Source: Croceivirga sp009797885 (GTDB taxonomy: Bacteria; Bacteroidota; Bacteroidia; Flavobacteriales; Flavobacteriaceae). From it: a stretch of DNA of 64,000 nucleotides. The position numbers and the translations under genes are program-made. The stretch spans positions 930,001-994,000 of the forward strand of contig AP035880.1 in assembly GCA_045866215.1 (NCBI GenBank), given 5' to 3'. Of the stretch, positions 15,661 to 25,195 are shown one piece after another; position 1 is the stretch's first letter; each line of letters begins with the position of its first letter. A model generated the notes under the pieces. It was not told the origin of the DNA. It ran no database searches and saw only the letters and a program-made list of their open reading frames with translations.

Positions 15661-16890
15661 TTAGGCATGGGAAACTTTAAAGCCCACTTTTTTCATATGG
15701 TTCCAAAAATCCGGATAGGACTTTGAAACTACACCGGCATCGTTCACCGTTAAATCAATTTTCAATGCCAAAGGGGCAAAGGCCATAGCCATTCTATGAT
15801 CGTTATAGGTATCCACCTCTACATTTTCATTTAGTTGGGAAGTGGTCTGCAATGCTAAACTTTCGTGGTCTATGACAACTGACGCACCAAACTTTTCAAG
15901 CTCTGTTTTCATGGCTGCCAAACGATCCGTCTCTTTAATGGGCAAGGTATGAAGGCCCGTTAAACGGCATTCCATTCCTAGACCAAAACAGGTCACGGCT
16001 ATGGTCTGTGCAATATCCGGTGCATTGGAAAGATCGTAATGCAAGGGTTTTGGTGTGTGCTTTCGTGTTTTTTTAAGGACAATTGAATTATGGGCAAAAT
16101 CGGTATCCACCCCAAAGTCCTTATAGATTTCTGAAAGTACGCTGTCACCTTGGAGGGAATTGCGCTTGTAGGACGACAGTTTTATTTCTGAGCCCAATGC
16201 GGCCAATGCAGTTATACTGTAATAGTAGCTTGCCGCGCTCCAATCCGATTCCACCACAAGATTTAAGGGTTCAATTTCTAGTTGGGGATGGACCTTTATT
16301 TGATTTCCCTGGAAGGATGTCCTTACCCCAAGTTCTTTTAAAAGGGCAAGCGTCATTTTAATATATGGCACGGAAGTGATCTTCCCTACCAAATCGATAA
16401 TCAATCCATTTTCCAAACTTGGTGCCACAAGACATAGGGATGAGATGTACTGGCTACTTATGTCGGCAGGAAGGCTTACCGTGGATTCCGTTATTTTTTT
16501 GCCCTTGATTTTCAAAGGTGGATATCCTTCATTTTCCTGGTATTCGATATCGGCCCCCAACCCTGTCAATGCATCGACCAATACCTTTATAGGTCGCTGC
16601 TTCATACGCCCAGAACCGGTCAATAGCACTTCTTTTCCTTCTTGGGAAGCAAAGTAGGAGGTCAAAAAACGCATGGCGGTGCCTGCATGGTGAATGTCCA
16701 CAACTCCCTTGGAAATTGCCAACCCTTTTTGCATCACTTCCGCATCATCTGAATTAGAGCTGTTTTCAATCCTTACATTTGGGAACAAGGCCTGTAACAG
16801 CAAAAGGCGATTGGTTTCGCTTTTAGATCCCGTTATGGCAATTTCTGAGTCAAGGATAGTATTGGAAGGTGCTGAAAGATGAAGTTTCAA
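15661..16890 (-). CDS. aroA: 3-phosphoshikimate 1-carboxyvinyltransferase (EPSP synthase)
   Basis: A 409-residue shikimate-pathway enzyme joining shikimate-3-phosphate and phosphoenolpyruvate. Motifs: ITGSKSETNRLLLL near the N-terminus, HHAGTAMRFLTSY (the conserved GTxxR region), SGRMKQRPIKVLVDAL, then SWSAASYY-like SDWSAASYY and KETDRLAAMKTEL with catalytic Glu, and DTYNDHRMAMAFAPL. It is slightly shorter than the E. coli enzyme (427), as usual in this group. It is separated from the aromatic operon at 26-30 kb that uses its product. Confidence 0.95.
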   Translation of the reverse strand: MKLHLSAPSNTILDSEIAITGSKSETNRLLLLQALFPNVRIENSSNSDDAEVMQKGLAISKGVVDIHHAGTAMRFLTSYFASQEGKEVLLTGSGRMKQRPIKVLVDALTGLGADIEYQENEGYPPLKIKGKKITESTVSLPADISSQYISSLCLVAPSLENGLIIDLVGKITSVPYIKMTLALLKELGVRTSFQGNQIKVHPQLEIEPLNLVVESDWSAASYYYSITALAALGSEIKLSSYKRNSLQGDSVLSEIYKDFGVDTDFAHNSIVLKKTRKHTPKPLHYDLSNAPDIAQTIAVTCFGLGMECRLTGLHTLPIKETDRLAAMKTELEKFGASVVIDHESLALQTTSQLNENVEVDTYNDHRMAMAFAPLALKIDLTVNDAGVVSKSYPDFWNHMKKVGFKVSHA

Positions 16891-16921
16891 ATTGGACCTT
16901 TTATTGGATTAAACAAAAGCC

Positions 16922-16929
16922 CAAATATA
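16922..16929 (-). promoter_or_regulatory. Promoter -7 box for aroA
   Basis: The minus strand reads TATATTTG, matching TAnnTTTG, 32 bases upstream of the aroA ATG and directly after the stop of the MazG-like gene. No clear -33 element is visible. Confidence 0.4.
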
Positions 16930-16932
16930 GAT

Positions 16933-17259
16933 TTATTTGAGCTTTTGATTGTTATGGTGCCTATCGTGATCCCTATTGGTCTTGATTTCCAATTTTTTTT
17001 CAAAGGATTGTTGCAAATCCACCCCGGTCTGGTTGGCCAGACAGAGCACCACAAAAAGGACATCGGCCAATTCTTCACCCAAATCCTTGTTTTTGTCCGA
17101 TTCTTTTTCACTCTGCTCTCCATATCTTCTGGCAATGATGCGCGCCACCTCGCCTACTTCCTCCGTTAGTTGGGCCATATTGGTAAGTTCGTTGAAATAA
17201 CGGACCCCGTGGGTTTTTATCCAGGCGTCCACAGCTTTTTGCGCATTTTGGATGTTCAT
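16933..17259 (-). CDS. MazG-like nucleotide pyrophosphohydrolase
   Basis: A 108-residue single-domain all-alpha NTP pyrophosphatase. The metal-binding pattern EEVGE (about residues 34-38) and EELAD (about 63-67) is the ExxE...ExxD signature of the MazG/dUTPase-like superfamily. It probably removes pyrophosphate from a non-canonical NTP; the substrate is not readable. The short His/Asn-rich tail is unremarkable. It may be cotranscribed with aroA. Confidence 0.85.
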   Translation of the reverse strand: MNIQNAQKAVDAWIKTHGVRYFNELTNMAQLTEEVGEVARIIARRYGEQSEKESDKNKDLGEELADVLFVVLCLANQTGVDLQQSFEKKLEIKTNRDHDRHHNNQKLK

Positions 17260-17273
17260 TGTTCCTTTTTTGA

Positions 17274-17281
17274 CAAATGTA
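17274..17281 (-). promoter_or_regulatory. Promoter -7 box for the MazG-like gene
   Basis: The minus strand reads TACATTTG, matching TAnnTTTG, 15 bases upstream of the ATG. Confidence 0.4.
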
Positions 17282-17296
17282 TGAACTAGGACAGAA

Positions 17297-19255
17297 CTAT
17301 ACCTTCTCCAAAACGATATACGACTGGTTTTGGATTTCTACCGCTTTTCCAAAGAATGTTTTAATGAGTTCGTAAGCCTTACTACTGATTTGGGTTGCAT
17401 TTACCGAAAACTCAAAGGACACACTGACCGTCCCAAACTCTTCGCTACTGTTCAATTTTAGCAGACCTGCCTCCCCTGGTAATTGCAGGCCCACTTTTTC
17501 CGGAAGGCTTTTGACCTTATAACCTTCGGGAACAGCCATGGACAGGGCAAACTCATATTTTCTGGGGTAGCCGAAATCTACTGGATAGTTTCGTTCCTCC
17601 GCCTTAAAAGGATTCTCATCAAAAAACCTTATTAGGAATGGATTAACAAAAATTTCCTGCTCTTTAAAGATATCCTCCAACTCAAATTTAAATTGTTGGA
17701 TAAGTCTTTTTTCATTCGAGTTTTGCTCGTTTATTACGTGATCGGTGATAAAAACATCGTCCTCAAAATTGCCTTCCGCTTCCGAAACATAGGCATCTTC
17801 ATCCATTTCACTTAACTTCTTACGTTGGCGGATACTTTCATAACCCGTACTGATATCGTTGAAACCCCCTTTTGCAATTCCATTTTCCAGATCGTAACTG
17901 ATCTGTGCCCTAATGACCCTTTTGTTATCTACTTCCGGTACTATGTTTTGCCAGTAGCTTTCATTATCAAAATCCATGACACGACCATAATAGTTGAGAC
18001 AGCGATAGGGTAACATCCCAAAAGGAACAAATTTATCCGTCGCATCCAATAAATAGTCTTTCCCCTCTATGGTGGCTTTGGCCAAAATGTAGTTGAAATC
18101 CGATATGACCGGATGTGTCTTTTTTGGCAATCCATGATTACGGGTGCTGGACATCATCATTTTAGTCTCAATTCCTGCTGCATTAAGAAGATTGATGAGC
18201 GTAATGTTAATTTCCGCAATGCTTCCTTTACCTTCCTCAAAGGCTTTTTTGACCTTGTTATCCCGCCAAAGTCTATATTTCTTATTCCATGTATAGTGGT
18301 TTTGGACAAAAGAATAGATGTTTTTGGCCCTTTCCATAGCCGTCCCTTGGGTCAATAATTCCGCCGGAACATTTTTTTCGAAAAAATTCTTTTTCCGCAA
18401 TTGTTGGCCTATATTTTTTTCCGTCCTAAATTCTTCGTCCACATCTCTCCAAGTTTTGGTGAACTTTCTTTTTGCCCCTTTAAAAGTGGTATATTGGGCC
18501 AGCTGGAATTCCAAGTTTGAGCGATAGTTGCTGCTTGACAGCATAAATGCTTCCGATTCCTTAAAAGCGGGAACATCCCGCATGGCATATTTGAGGACCT
18601 CACATGAAGCTTCATTCGGAACCCATGAAACGGAAAAGCAGTTCTTTTCAAGTTTTGCATCATTAAAATCGAGTTCGAGACTCCCTATTAAACTTCTATT
18701 ATAGACCCAATTACCTGGTATTTTAGCATTGTATTCCGTGTAGACTTTTGGAATGTCCGCCTGGAATTTCCAGCCGGAAAGATTGAAAAAGAAAGGGGAT
18801 TCCACCTCATAGGTATACTCCAGAACGGAGCCCACAGATATCTTGGGAAAAGTGAGCTTTTTGGCAGACCATCTTTCAGAAAGGTCCACATCATATACCT
18901 GGGATTTTTTTACGTAGTCCTTCACGATCCCGTTATGGGTCAGTGCCACTATTTTCCCTACCTTTTCCGTTAGATCTTCATTGTGGTAATAGGGTATTTC
19001 TATGGTAGCTTGGTCAAAACCTTCCTTTTTTAGGATTTTGACCTTTGCATGGTATCGGGTGATCAATCGAATGTAGCGCCCCCTTTCTTGAAAGAAATTC
19101 TCCCCTTTTTCAAAGAGATAGACCGCATTGGCAGTGGTGTCCTTATCAAAACGCGCAAACTCTTTTTCCGCTTTGGATAGCACACCAAATGTGGAAGTGG
19201 ATTGGCCAAACATGGCCGTACAGGACAATAGTATAAGAACAACCGATATTCTCAT
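17297..19255 (-). CDS. DUF3857/transglutaminase-like secreted protein, catalytic Cys and His lost (third paralogue)
   Basis: A 652-residue protein with a signal peptide (VVLILLSCTAMFG). Residues about 50-230 are a DUF3857 domain and about 280-410 a transglutaminase-like domain, followed by a DUF3858-like C-terminal beta region. Aligned by eye with the paralogue at 21207, the catalytic Cys position is Ser345 (EGKGSIAEIN) and the His position Asn388 (DFNYI), while Asp404 (LLDATD) is kept. It is therefore probably not an active protease or transglutaminase. It is the third gene of a tandem triplet, 8 bases after the second. It is likely periplasmic. Confidence 0.85.
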   Translation of the reverse strand: MRISVVLILLSCTAMFGQSTSTFGVLSKAEKEFARFDKDTTANAVYLFEKGENFFQERGRYIRLITRYHAKVKILKKEGFDQATIEIPYYHNEDLTEKVGKIVALTHNGIVKDYVKKSQVYDVDLSERWSAKKLTFPKISVGSVLEYTYEVESPFFFNLSGWKFQADIPKVYTEYNAKIPGNWVYNRSLIGSLELDFNDAKLEKNCFSVSWVPNEASCEVLKYAMRDVPAFKESEAFMLSSSNYRSNLEFQLAQYTTFKGAKRKFTKTWRDVDEEFRTEKNIGQQLRKKNFFEKNVPAELLTQGTAMERAKNIYSFVQNHYTWNKKYRLWRDNKVKKAFEEGKGSIAEINITLINLLNAAGIETKMMMSSTRNHGLPKKTHPVISDFNYILAKATIEGKDYLLDATDKFVPFGMLPYRCLNYYGRVMDFDNESYWQNIVPEVDNKRVIRAQISYDLENGIAKGGFNDISTGYESIRQRKKLSEMDEDAYVSEAEGNFEDDVFITDHVINEQNSNEKRLIQQFKFELEDIFKEQEIFVNPFLIRFFDENPFKAEERNYPVDFGYPRKYEFALSMAVPEGYKVKSLPEKVGLQLPGEAGLLKLNSSEEFGTVSVSFEFSVNATQISSKAYELIKTFFGKAVEIQNQSYIVLEKV

Positions 19256-19263
19256 TGGCCGAC

Positions 19264-21210
19264 TTACAACGTCTTCTTTTCCAAGATTACTTTTTCTGCC
19301 TGCTTTCCTATGGCTTGCTTGTAAAACTCCTTGAGCAGTGGATAAGTGGTCACTGGAACCATAGCCCTGTTGATTTCATAGTTTACCAAAACACTTATGC
19401 CTCCAGGCTTTTTCTGAATGGTATATTTAAATACTCCGCTGTCATCGGGCAAGGTCATAATCATGGGTTCGGGAACAGTGGAGACTACGTACCCTTCCGG
19501 AAAATCTATATTCACCATATAAGTATTTTTAAAAGGAAATCCAAAATCTACCGGATAGGTCCTATTTTCCAGCTTGAACGGATTTTCTTCCATTCGTAAA
19601 AATGCAAGTGGATCAACATAAAGTTTCCCATCTATCATTTCAGTACCGGCTTCATCGTAAAATGCAAAAGATTCCTTTACAAATCCTTCATAATCCTCTA
19701 TGTTCTCCAATTTATGATCACTTATCTCAATTCCATGGAAACGATTTTCCAGTTCCGTTAGATATGTCTCCATATCCAAATTCTTGGCTTTTTTTCTAAA
19801 TCTTAGGGCACTATGTTTATCCAATCTGGATTTGTAGGTTCCCTCACAACTACCATCCTCCATAAGTTTTAGATTTAACGCAAACATTCTATTGCTCTTA
19901 GGGGGGGACACAATGTCAATCTGTTGCCAGACCATATCGTGGTTATTGATAAGTATCCCTTTCCAATTGTAATCTTTTTCCGGCAGTACATTGATATCAC
20001 TAAATTCTTCGGTGGCGTCCAAAAAATAAGGTTTGTCATCAATTACTGCATAGGCAATAACATGGTTCAATCGTTCAACAGTTGGAAATAAGGGTATGGT
20101 ATTGTCTTTTGTACTGATTACCACAGGATTGGAATCTATACCTGCATACCTTAACATGGCGACCAACAACAGGTTCATATCTGCTGCATTTCCTTTTTTT
20201 TCTTTTAATGCCTTTTTAAGGCCGTAGTAGAAATACTTTCCTCCCATCCCGTTCCAAGTTACGTTCTGCTTTACGTACTTAAAAATAGCCTTCATTTTGG
20301 ATTGTGGATCTGGATGATTGGCCAAAAGAACATCCAACTCGTCATCAAAGGACTTGGTCTTGTCCAACTGATCTTCGTAGTCATCGGAATTGCCTATGGT
20401 TTTGGCAACGTCGGACCATGATTTGGCAAAACTTTTGTAATAACCCGGCAAATCAATGGAAACCAATTCAAACATAACTCCAGAGCGATAATTATCAATA
20501 TTGTCCACAAAACTCTCTTCCTTCATTGCCGGGACATTGTCCATGGTGTAAGTCTTGACCATGACATCCATTCCAATTCTATTATCATTCCTTTTGGAAG
20601 TTTCCGGGAAGATACTTAAATACCCTTTAGGGGTTTGGTTAAATCGAAATCCCTTGGGTGTTCTTATTTCCGCAATCATTTTTTTGACCGGGATTTCATA
20701 CTGAAATTGAAACTCGTCAATATTCCATATAAAGGGGGAAGTAATCTTATATTTAAATTCGATTACGGAACCCACCTGCACATTGGGCATGGTGAAAGTT
20801 ACCCTGTTATAATTATAACTTGCCTCGGTCTCGAAAATCTGTTCTTTTTCCAATTTGTTCCGGACAACCTTACCATCAACCAAATTATAGGTAAACGCAT
20901 TAATCCTACTTACCCTTTCCTCGTCACGACGGCCCTTGTACAAGTTGATGTATTCCGTGGCATAGTCAAAACCCTCTTTTTTATAGATTTTAATTCGCTC
21001 ATGAACTTCTGTTATCAAACTACTATTGCCATTGGAGGTCGTATAGTAGGTGTTTTGTTTTTTGTACGTAATGGCCGCAGCCGCATCTTTGTTATGAGGA
21101 TATTCCTGTTCGGCCAATTCCTCATTGCTTACCTTTCCAAATTCAACTTCTTGGGAGTTGATGGCCATTGTTATCAAGGCAAATACTGCCAAAATGTATT
21201 TTTGGTTCAT
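19264..21210 (-). CDS. DUF3857/transglutaminase-like secreted protein, catalytic Cys lost (second paralogue)
   Basis: A 648-residue protein with a signal peptide (ILAVFALITMAINS). Domain order is as in its neighbours: DUF3857 (about 55-240), transglutaminase-like (about 290-405), then a C-terminal beta region. The Cys position is Asn341 (KKGNAADMN), while His383 (LNHVIAY) and Asp398 (FLDATEE) are kept, so normal thiol catalysis is not possible. Its ATG overlaps the stop of the upstream paralogue by four bases (ATGA), so the two are translationally coupled. Confidence 0.85.
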   Translation of the reverse strand: MNQKYILAVFALITMAINSQEVEFGKVSNEELAEQEYPHNKDAAAAITYKKQNTYYTTSNGNSSLITEVHERIKIYKKEGFDYATEYINLYKGRRDEERVSRINAFTYNLVDGKVVRNKLEKEQIFETEASYNYNRVTFTMPNVQVGSVIEFKYKITSPFIWNIDEFQFQYEIPVKKMIAEIRTPKGFRFNQTPKGYLSIFPETSKRNDNRIGMDVMVKTYTMDNVPAMKEESFVDNIDNYRSGVMFELVSIDLPGYYKSFAKSWSDVAKTIGNSDDYEDQLDKTKSFDDELDVLLANHPDPQSKMKAIFKYVKQNVTWNGMGGKYFYYGLKKALKEKKGNAADMNLLLVAMLRYAGIDSNPVVISTKDNTIPLFPTVERLNHVIAYAVIDDKPYFLDATEEFSDINVLPEKDYNWKGILINNHDMVWQQIDIVSPPKSNRMFALNLKLMEDGSCEGTYKSRLDKHSALRFRKKAKNLDMETYLTELENRFHGIEISDHKLENIEDYEGFVKESFAFYDEAGTEMIDGKLYVDPLAFLRMEENPFKLENRTYPVDFGFPFKNTYMVNIDFPEGYVVSTVPEPMIMTLPDDSGVFKYTIQKKPGGISVLVNYEINRAMVPVTTYPLLKEFYKQAIGKQAEKVILEKKTL

Positions 21211-23117
21211 GGTTGTGTTTTTTTATGAATGATTATTTTTGATTTATCGTGTTTTGCAATACTTCGCATAAATGACCTAAATGCCTGGTAATCCTCTTTG
21301 GGATAGTGTCCTTTTTTTAGGAGTATATTTCTACTGACCTGTATTTCACCATTTTCAATGGCAGAAAAACTTAAGTGGAACCTCCCAAATTCACTGGTCA
21401 AGTCTGTTTCGTCAGGTAGGGATTCCACTTCATAACCCTCAGGCAATTTGATACGGTATTCGTCCTTGTCCAGAAACCCCCTTTGGATTTCAAATGGAAA
21501 ATTCCTGGCCCTATATCTTGGTGGTATATATTGGTGGTTGTTAAAAGTATTCGCCACAAACATCATCTTTTCTTCTAAGGTGGTTGCATATTTTTCAGCT
21601 TTGAACTTTACGTCTTCTTCGAACCGAACATTTTCCTTATCGTTCTCAAACCCATATGAAAGCAGATGAAAATTGTTGACATTGGACCAATAGTTCTTGT
21701 AGTATTTATCTATCTCCAATGCTTCCATGGTATCCAAATAATAATGATCTCCATACTGTGTGCCCTGGGTCTTTATATTGACCTCCCCTTCTATATTTCC
21801 CTGATGATCGATTCTATACCACCCAGTGGTCTGCTGAATGTTCTGTTCATCCCCATACGAACGTGTCCTATGCAGTTCACCACCCTCGGGTTTTATCACC
21901 AGCACATCCCGATCATCCGTAAAATCCGCTATATAACCAAAGGGTATGATTTGTGAAGTACTGTCCAACCAATAGTACTGCCCCTTGTAGGGAAGGGCCA
22001 GAATGACGTGGTTACCTTGTGCCAAGGAGGCAAAATCTTCTTCTAAATTTACTTTGTCCTTACCTGCTTCCACGTGGACATAAAAAGATTCCACACCCAC
22101 TGCAGCCAGTAGTGATTTTGTATAGTTTGAAAGTCCTTTACAATCGCCATATTTCACTTGGTCCACTTCTTGTGCACTAATAGGTCTTATGCCACCAATA
22201 CCTACCTGGACACTTATATACCTTGTGTTTTCCTGAACATATTTGAAAATAATTTTAGCTTTTTCCAAATTATCTTCAATACCGGCGACCAGTGATTTTA
22301 CCTTATTGACAGTACTTTCCGGTAGCACCTCTTGTCCAGATAGGATTTTTGTGTTCATCCATTGCCCCACCTCTTTCCAATCCTGAATTTTCCCCTCGAA
22401 CCCTTCATAATAAAAGTTGCTTGGTGCCACCAAAATATGTGGCATAATATTGGTCCGGGAGGGGCGTAATGCCTCATCTCTGAGCATTTTGATATTTTTC
22501 GTGGAATACACAATGGAATTTCCAATCTCCTCACGCTCAATATGAAACCCATCAAAGTTTTTCTCCTTAATTTTTGGCTTTAATTCAGGTGACTTATAGG
22601 ATACTGAATATTTGGAATAAAGCACGTCCACCAAAAAATCACCCTGAAAGTACCAATAGGGAAGCATTCCCGTATTGCTTGAGCTTATAGTGTAGTCAAA
22701 TTCTACGGTATAGGGATATTCCACCGGGAAATAATTTAACAGCAACATTCTGGAATCTGTATAGAGAGAGCCTCCATCCACAGCACTGACATCAATAAAA
22801 TCATTGCGCTTTAACTTCTCAATGAGTTCACCATTACTATTATAAATTTTAGCTGAAACATCTTTGACCCTAATTCCATCATCATAGCTCACATAGCCCT
22901 TTACATGTTCGTTTCCAGTTTCGTTCATTATGGTCACTATCCGTTTATATGAAGCACTCATGGATTTTATGGAGGCAATATTTACCTCCATAACATTGGA
23001 ACGTACTACGGCATTGGAACCTTTTCCGAATCCTTGGGGAATACTGGATATACTATAATCAAGGGACTGGGAACATAGAAAAAGTGGGACAAGGATCATC
23101 CCGATTAACAATCGCAT
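21207..23117 (-). CDS. DUF3857/transglutaminase-like secreted protein with intact Cys-His-Asp triad (first paralogue)
   Basis: A 636-residue protein with a signal peptide (IGMILVPLFLCSQ). The DUF3857 domain (about 40-235) precedes a transglutaminase-like domain with a full triad: Cys326 (KYGDCKGLS), His370 (QGNHVILAL) and Asp385 (YWLDSTS). It is the only member of the triplet with all three residues, and so the likely active one. It is first in the operon, upstream of the two degenerate copies. Possible roles are periplasmic peptide or protein cleavage or crosslinking; the substrate is unknown. Confidence 0.87.
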   Translation of the reverse strand: MRLLIGMILVPLFLCSQSLDYSISSIPQGFGKGSNAVVRSNVMEVNIASIKSMSASYKRIVTIMNETGNEHVKGYVSYDDGIRVKDVSAKIYNSNGELIEKLKRNDFIDVSAVDGGSLYTDSRMLLLNYFPVEYPYTVEFDYTISSSNTGMLPYWYFQGDFLVDVLYSKYSVSYKSPELKPKIKEKNFDGFHIEREEIGNSIVYSTKNIKMLRDEALRPSRTNIMPHILVAPSNFYYEGFEGKIQDWKEVGQWMNTKILSGQEVLPESTVNKVKSLVAGIEDNLEKAKIIFKYVQENTRYISVQVGIGGIRPISAQEVDQVKYGDCKGLSNYTKSLLAAVGVESFYVHVEAGKDKVNLEEDFASLAQGNHVILALPYKGQYYWLDSTSQIIPFGYIADFTDDRDVLVIKPEGGELHRTRSYGDEQNIQQTTGWYRIDHQGNIEGEVNIKTQGTQYGDHYYLDTMEALEIDKYYKNYWSNVNNFHLLSYGFENDKENVRFEEDVKFKAEKYATTLEEKMMFVANTFNNHQYIPPRYRARNFPFEIQRGFLDKDEYRIKLPEGYEVESLPDETDLTSEFGRFHLSFSAIENGEIQVSRNILLKKGHYPKEDYQAFRSFMRSIAKHDKSKIIIHKKTQP

Positions 23118-23172
23118 AAAAGTTTGGTTAGGTAGGTTAACTATCGATATTTAATAAAATCGCTTAAAGATA

Positions 23173-23625
23173 TCACTCACGATTTTTAGAATCTATGACA
23201 ATTGTCACTGGACCGTCATTTAATAACTCCACCTTCATATCGGCCCCAAAAACTCCCGTTCCCACCGATTTTCCCAAATCCCGCTCTATTTGGGACACCA
23301 ATTGTTCGTATAATGGAATTGCAATGGGGGGCTTTGCCGCTTTTATATAAGAAGGGCGATTTCCTTTTTTGGTGGAAGCATGTAAGGTAAATTGGCTTAC
23401 CACAATAATATCCCCATTTTGATCAATCAGGGAACGGTTCATGACACCTTCATGATCATTAAAAATCCTAAGGTTCACTATTTTTTTGGAAAGCCAGGCA
23501 ACATCATCTTGGTTATCGGCATTTTCAACACCCAATAATACCAAAAGTCCATTTCGGATTTCGGAAACCTTTTCCCCTTCCACAGTAACACTTGCCTTGG
23601 ATACCCGTTGAACTACCGCGCGCAT
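23173..23625 (-). CDS. dtd: D-aminoacyl-tRNA deacylase
   Basis: A 150-residue enzyme that hydrolyses D-amino acids (and glycine) from mischarged tRNA. Motifs: MRAVVQRVSKASVTVEG, VSQFTLHASTKKGNRPSY (the active-site SQFTL) and LLNDGPVTIVID, close to the NxGPVT cis-proline motif. It is full length. Its ATG overlaps the stop of rsgA (TAATG), so the two genes are cotranscribed. Confidence 0.95.
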   Translation of the reverse strand: MRAVVQRVSKASVTVEGEKVSEIRNGLLVLLGVENADNQDDVAWLSKKIVNLRIFNDHEGVMNRSLIDQNGDIIVVSQFTLHASTKKGNRPSYIKAAKPPIAIPLYEQLVSQIERDLGKSVGTGVFGADMKVELLNDGPVTIVIDSKNRE

Positions 23626-24578
23626 TACTTTTCCTTATAAATATCCATTCGGTAGTTTTCTTCAACATCTTCCTCCAACATTTGTACATAACTTCGGTAA
23701 CGGCTCCATGCCAATTCGTTGTTCTCCAGAGCAGCCTTTACGGCACATTGGGGTTCATCCAAATGAAGGCAGTTATTGAACTTGCAATTGGATTTCAATT
23801 CAAAAAACTCTGGAAAATAATCCCCTATCTCGTCTTTTTCCATTTCTACGATTCCGAAACCACGAATTCCGGGGGTATCAATAATTCGGGCATCAAAGGA
23901 CAGATCGAACATTTCGGCAAAGGTGGTCGTGTGCTGTCCCTGTAAGTGCTGTTCGGAAATTTCGGCCGTTTTTAGTTCCAGCCCAGGCTCAAGTGCATTG
24001 ATCAATGTGGATTTTCCCACTCCGGAATGGCCGGAGAACATACTGGTTTTTCCGACCATCATTTCTTTTACAGCGTTAACATTTACACCCTCTTTGGCAG
24101 ATAATGCTATGGTTGTATAACCTATACTTTTATAAAGGTCCATCAAATACTCGACCTCCACTTTTTCATCAGCATCATAGCTATCCATTTTATTGAACAA
24201 CAAAACGGCTGGGATATCATAAGCTTCCGCGGTCACCAAAAATCGATCTATAAAGCTGGTGAATGTGGTTGGATTATTGAGCGTGACCATCAAAAATGCC
24301 TGATCCAAATTGGAAGCAATAATGTGGACCTGCTTGGACAGGTTTACCGATTTGCGGATAATATAGTTTTTACGTTCCGAAATTGCAGTGATGATCCCAT
24401 AGGTCTCGTCTCCATTGGTTTCCAATTCAAAGGTCACTTCATCCCCAACAGCCACCGGATTGGTGCTTTTTATACCCTTAATTCGAAACTTACCTTTGAT
24501 CCTACAATCATAGAATTGTCCCTCCGTTGTCTTAACGGTGTACCAACTGCCTGTCGATTTATACACCAGTCCGTACAT
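23625..24578 (-). CDS. rsgA: Ribosome small-subunit GTPase RsgA
   Basis: A 317-residue circularly permuted GTPase that aids 30S maturation. Motif order is that of the permuted family: NKMDSYD (G4), then SAKEGV (G5), GHSGVGKSTLIN (G1) and IDTPGIRGFG (G3). The C-terminal zinc site is CKFNNCLHLDEPQC. The N-terminal OB fold starts at MYGLVYKSTGSWY. An upstream ATG at 24614 adds 12 residues, but the 24578 start matches the family better. Confidence 0.94.
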   Translation of the reverse strand: MYGLVYKSTGSWYTVKTTEGQFYDCRIKGKFRIKGIKSTNPVAVGDEVTFELETNGDETYGIITAISERKNYIIRKSVNLSKQVHIIASNLDQAFLMVTLNNPTTFTSFIDRFLVTAEAYDIPAVLLFNKMDSYDADEKVEVEYLMDLYKSIGYTTIALSAKEGVNVNAVKEMMVGKTSMFSGHSGVGKSTLINALEPGLELKTAEISEQHLQGQHTTTFAEMFDLSFDARIIDTPGIRGFGIVEMEKDEIGDYFPEFFELKSNCKFNNCLHLDEPQCAVKAALENNELAWSRYRSYVQMLEEDVEENYRMDIYKEK

Positions 24579-24684
24579 TACATCATATGTTGATAACAAT
24601 TCATACAATAACAAAGAAACAACTTTCTTTTCTTACAAATTCCTGTTAACATTGGTGGCAAATTAAAATCAACACAAATCAATT

Positions 24685-25125
24685 ATGAAAAAAATCCTTT
24701 TTTTGGCAGCCATCGCCATTGCAACATTTTTTGAAGGGAATGCCCAACAGTACAAAGTGATTACCAGTGTGGAGTCCATTGTACCCAATGGACTGGGACG
24801 TTCCAGAATTATCAACGCCCTTGAGGAAAAAGATTATAAGGAATACACTTCGGTACGTTCCGATGAAGACAATTCGAGAAATAAATCGGATAGGGGTGAC
24901 ATTAGGGTAAAGAATTTTGAAGAGACCAAACTTCTGAACTTCTACAATTTGGGTGGAATCCGCTTTCAAAATATCGCTGCAAACGACGCTATCATTACCA
25001 ACATGATCAATTCCATGATTGCCGAGGGATGGGCGTTGGCACATGTAATCAGCGCAGTGGAAAGTGAAGGGGGCAAAGGCGATGGAAAGGGAATATTCAT
25101 TACACGCTACATTTTCAAAAAATAA
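24685..25125 (+). CDS. Small secreted protein of unknown function
   Basis: A 146-residue protein with a signal peptide (ILFLAAIAIATFFEGNA, cleavage before QQYKV). The mature part contains NDAIITNMINSMIAEGWALAHV, a pattern loosely like DUF4177-type proteins in which a GWxL segment precedes a final strand (FITRYIFKK). No enzyme motif is seen. It is a single gene with a strong terminator after it. Confidence 0.65.
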   Translation: MKKILFLAAIAIATFFEGNAQQYKVITSVESIVPNGLGRSRIINALEEKDYKEYTSVRSDEDNSRNKSDRGDIRVKNFEETKLLNFYNLGGIRFQNIAANDAIITNMINSMIAEGWALAHVISAVESEGGKGDGKGIFITRYIFKK

Positions 25126-25142
25126 GCACCCTATCAAAAAGG

Positions 25143-25171
25143 AAAAGCCCCAATTTATGGGGCTTTTTTTT
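25143..25171 (+). terminator. Intrinsic terminator
   Basis: AAAAGCCCC and GGGGCTTTT (stem within 25143-25167) with loop AATTTAT, followed by a run of eight T. It ends the secreted-protein transcript. Confidence 0.8.
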
Positions 25172-25195
25172 GTTTATTCATCAGATTCCACAACC

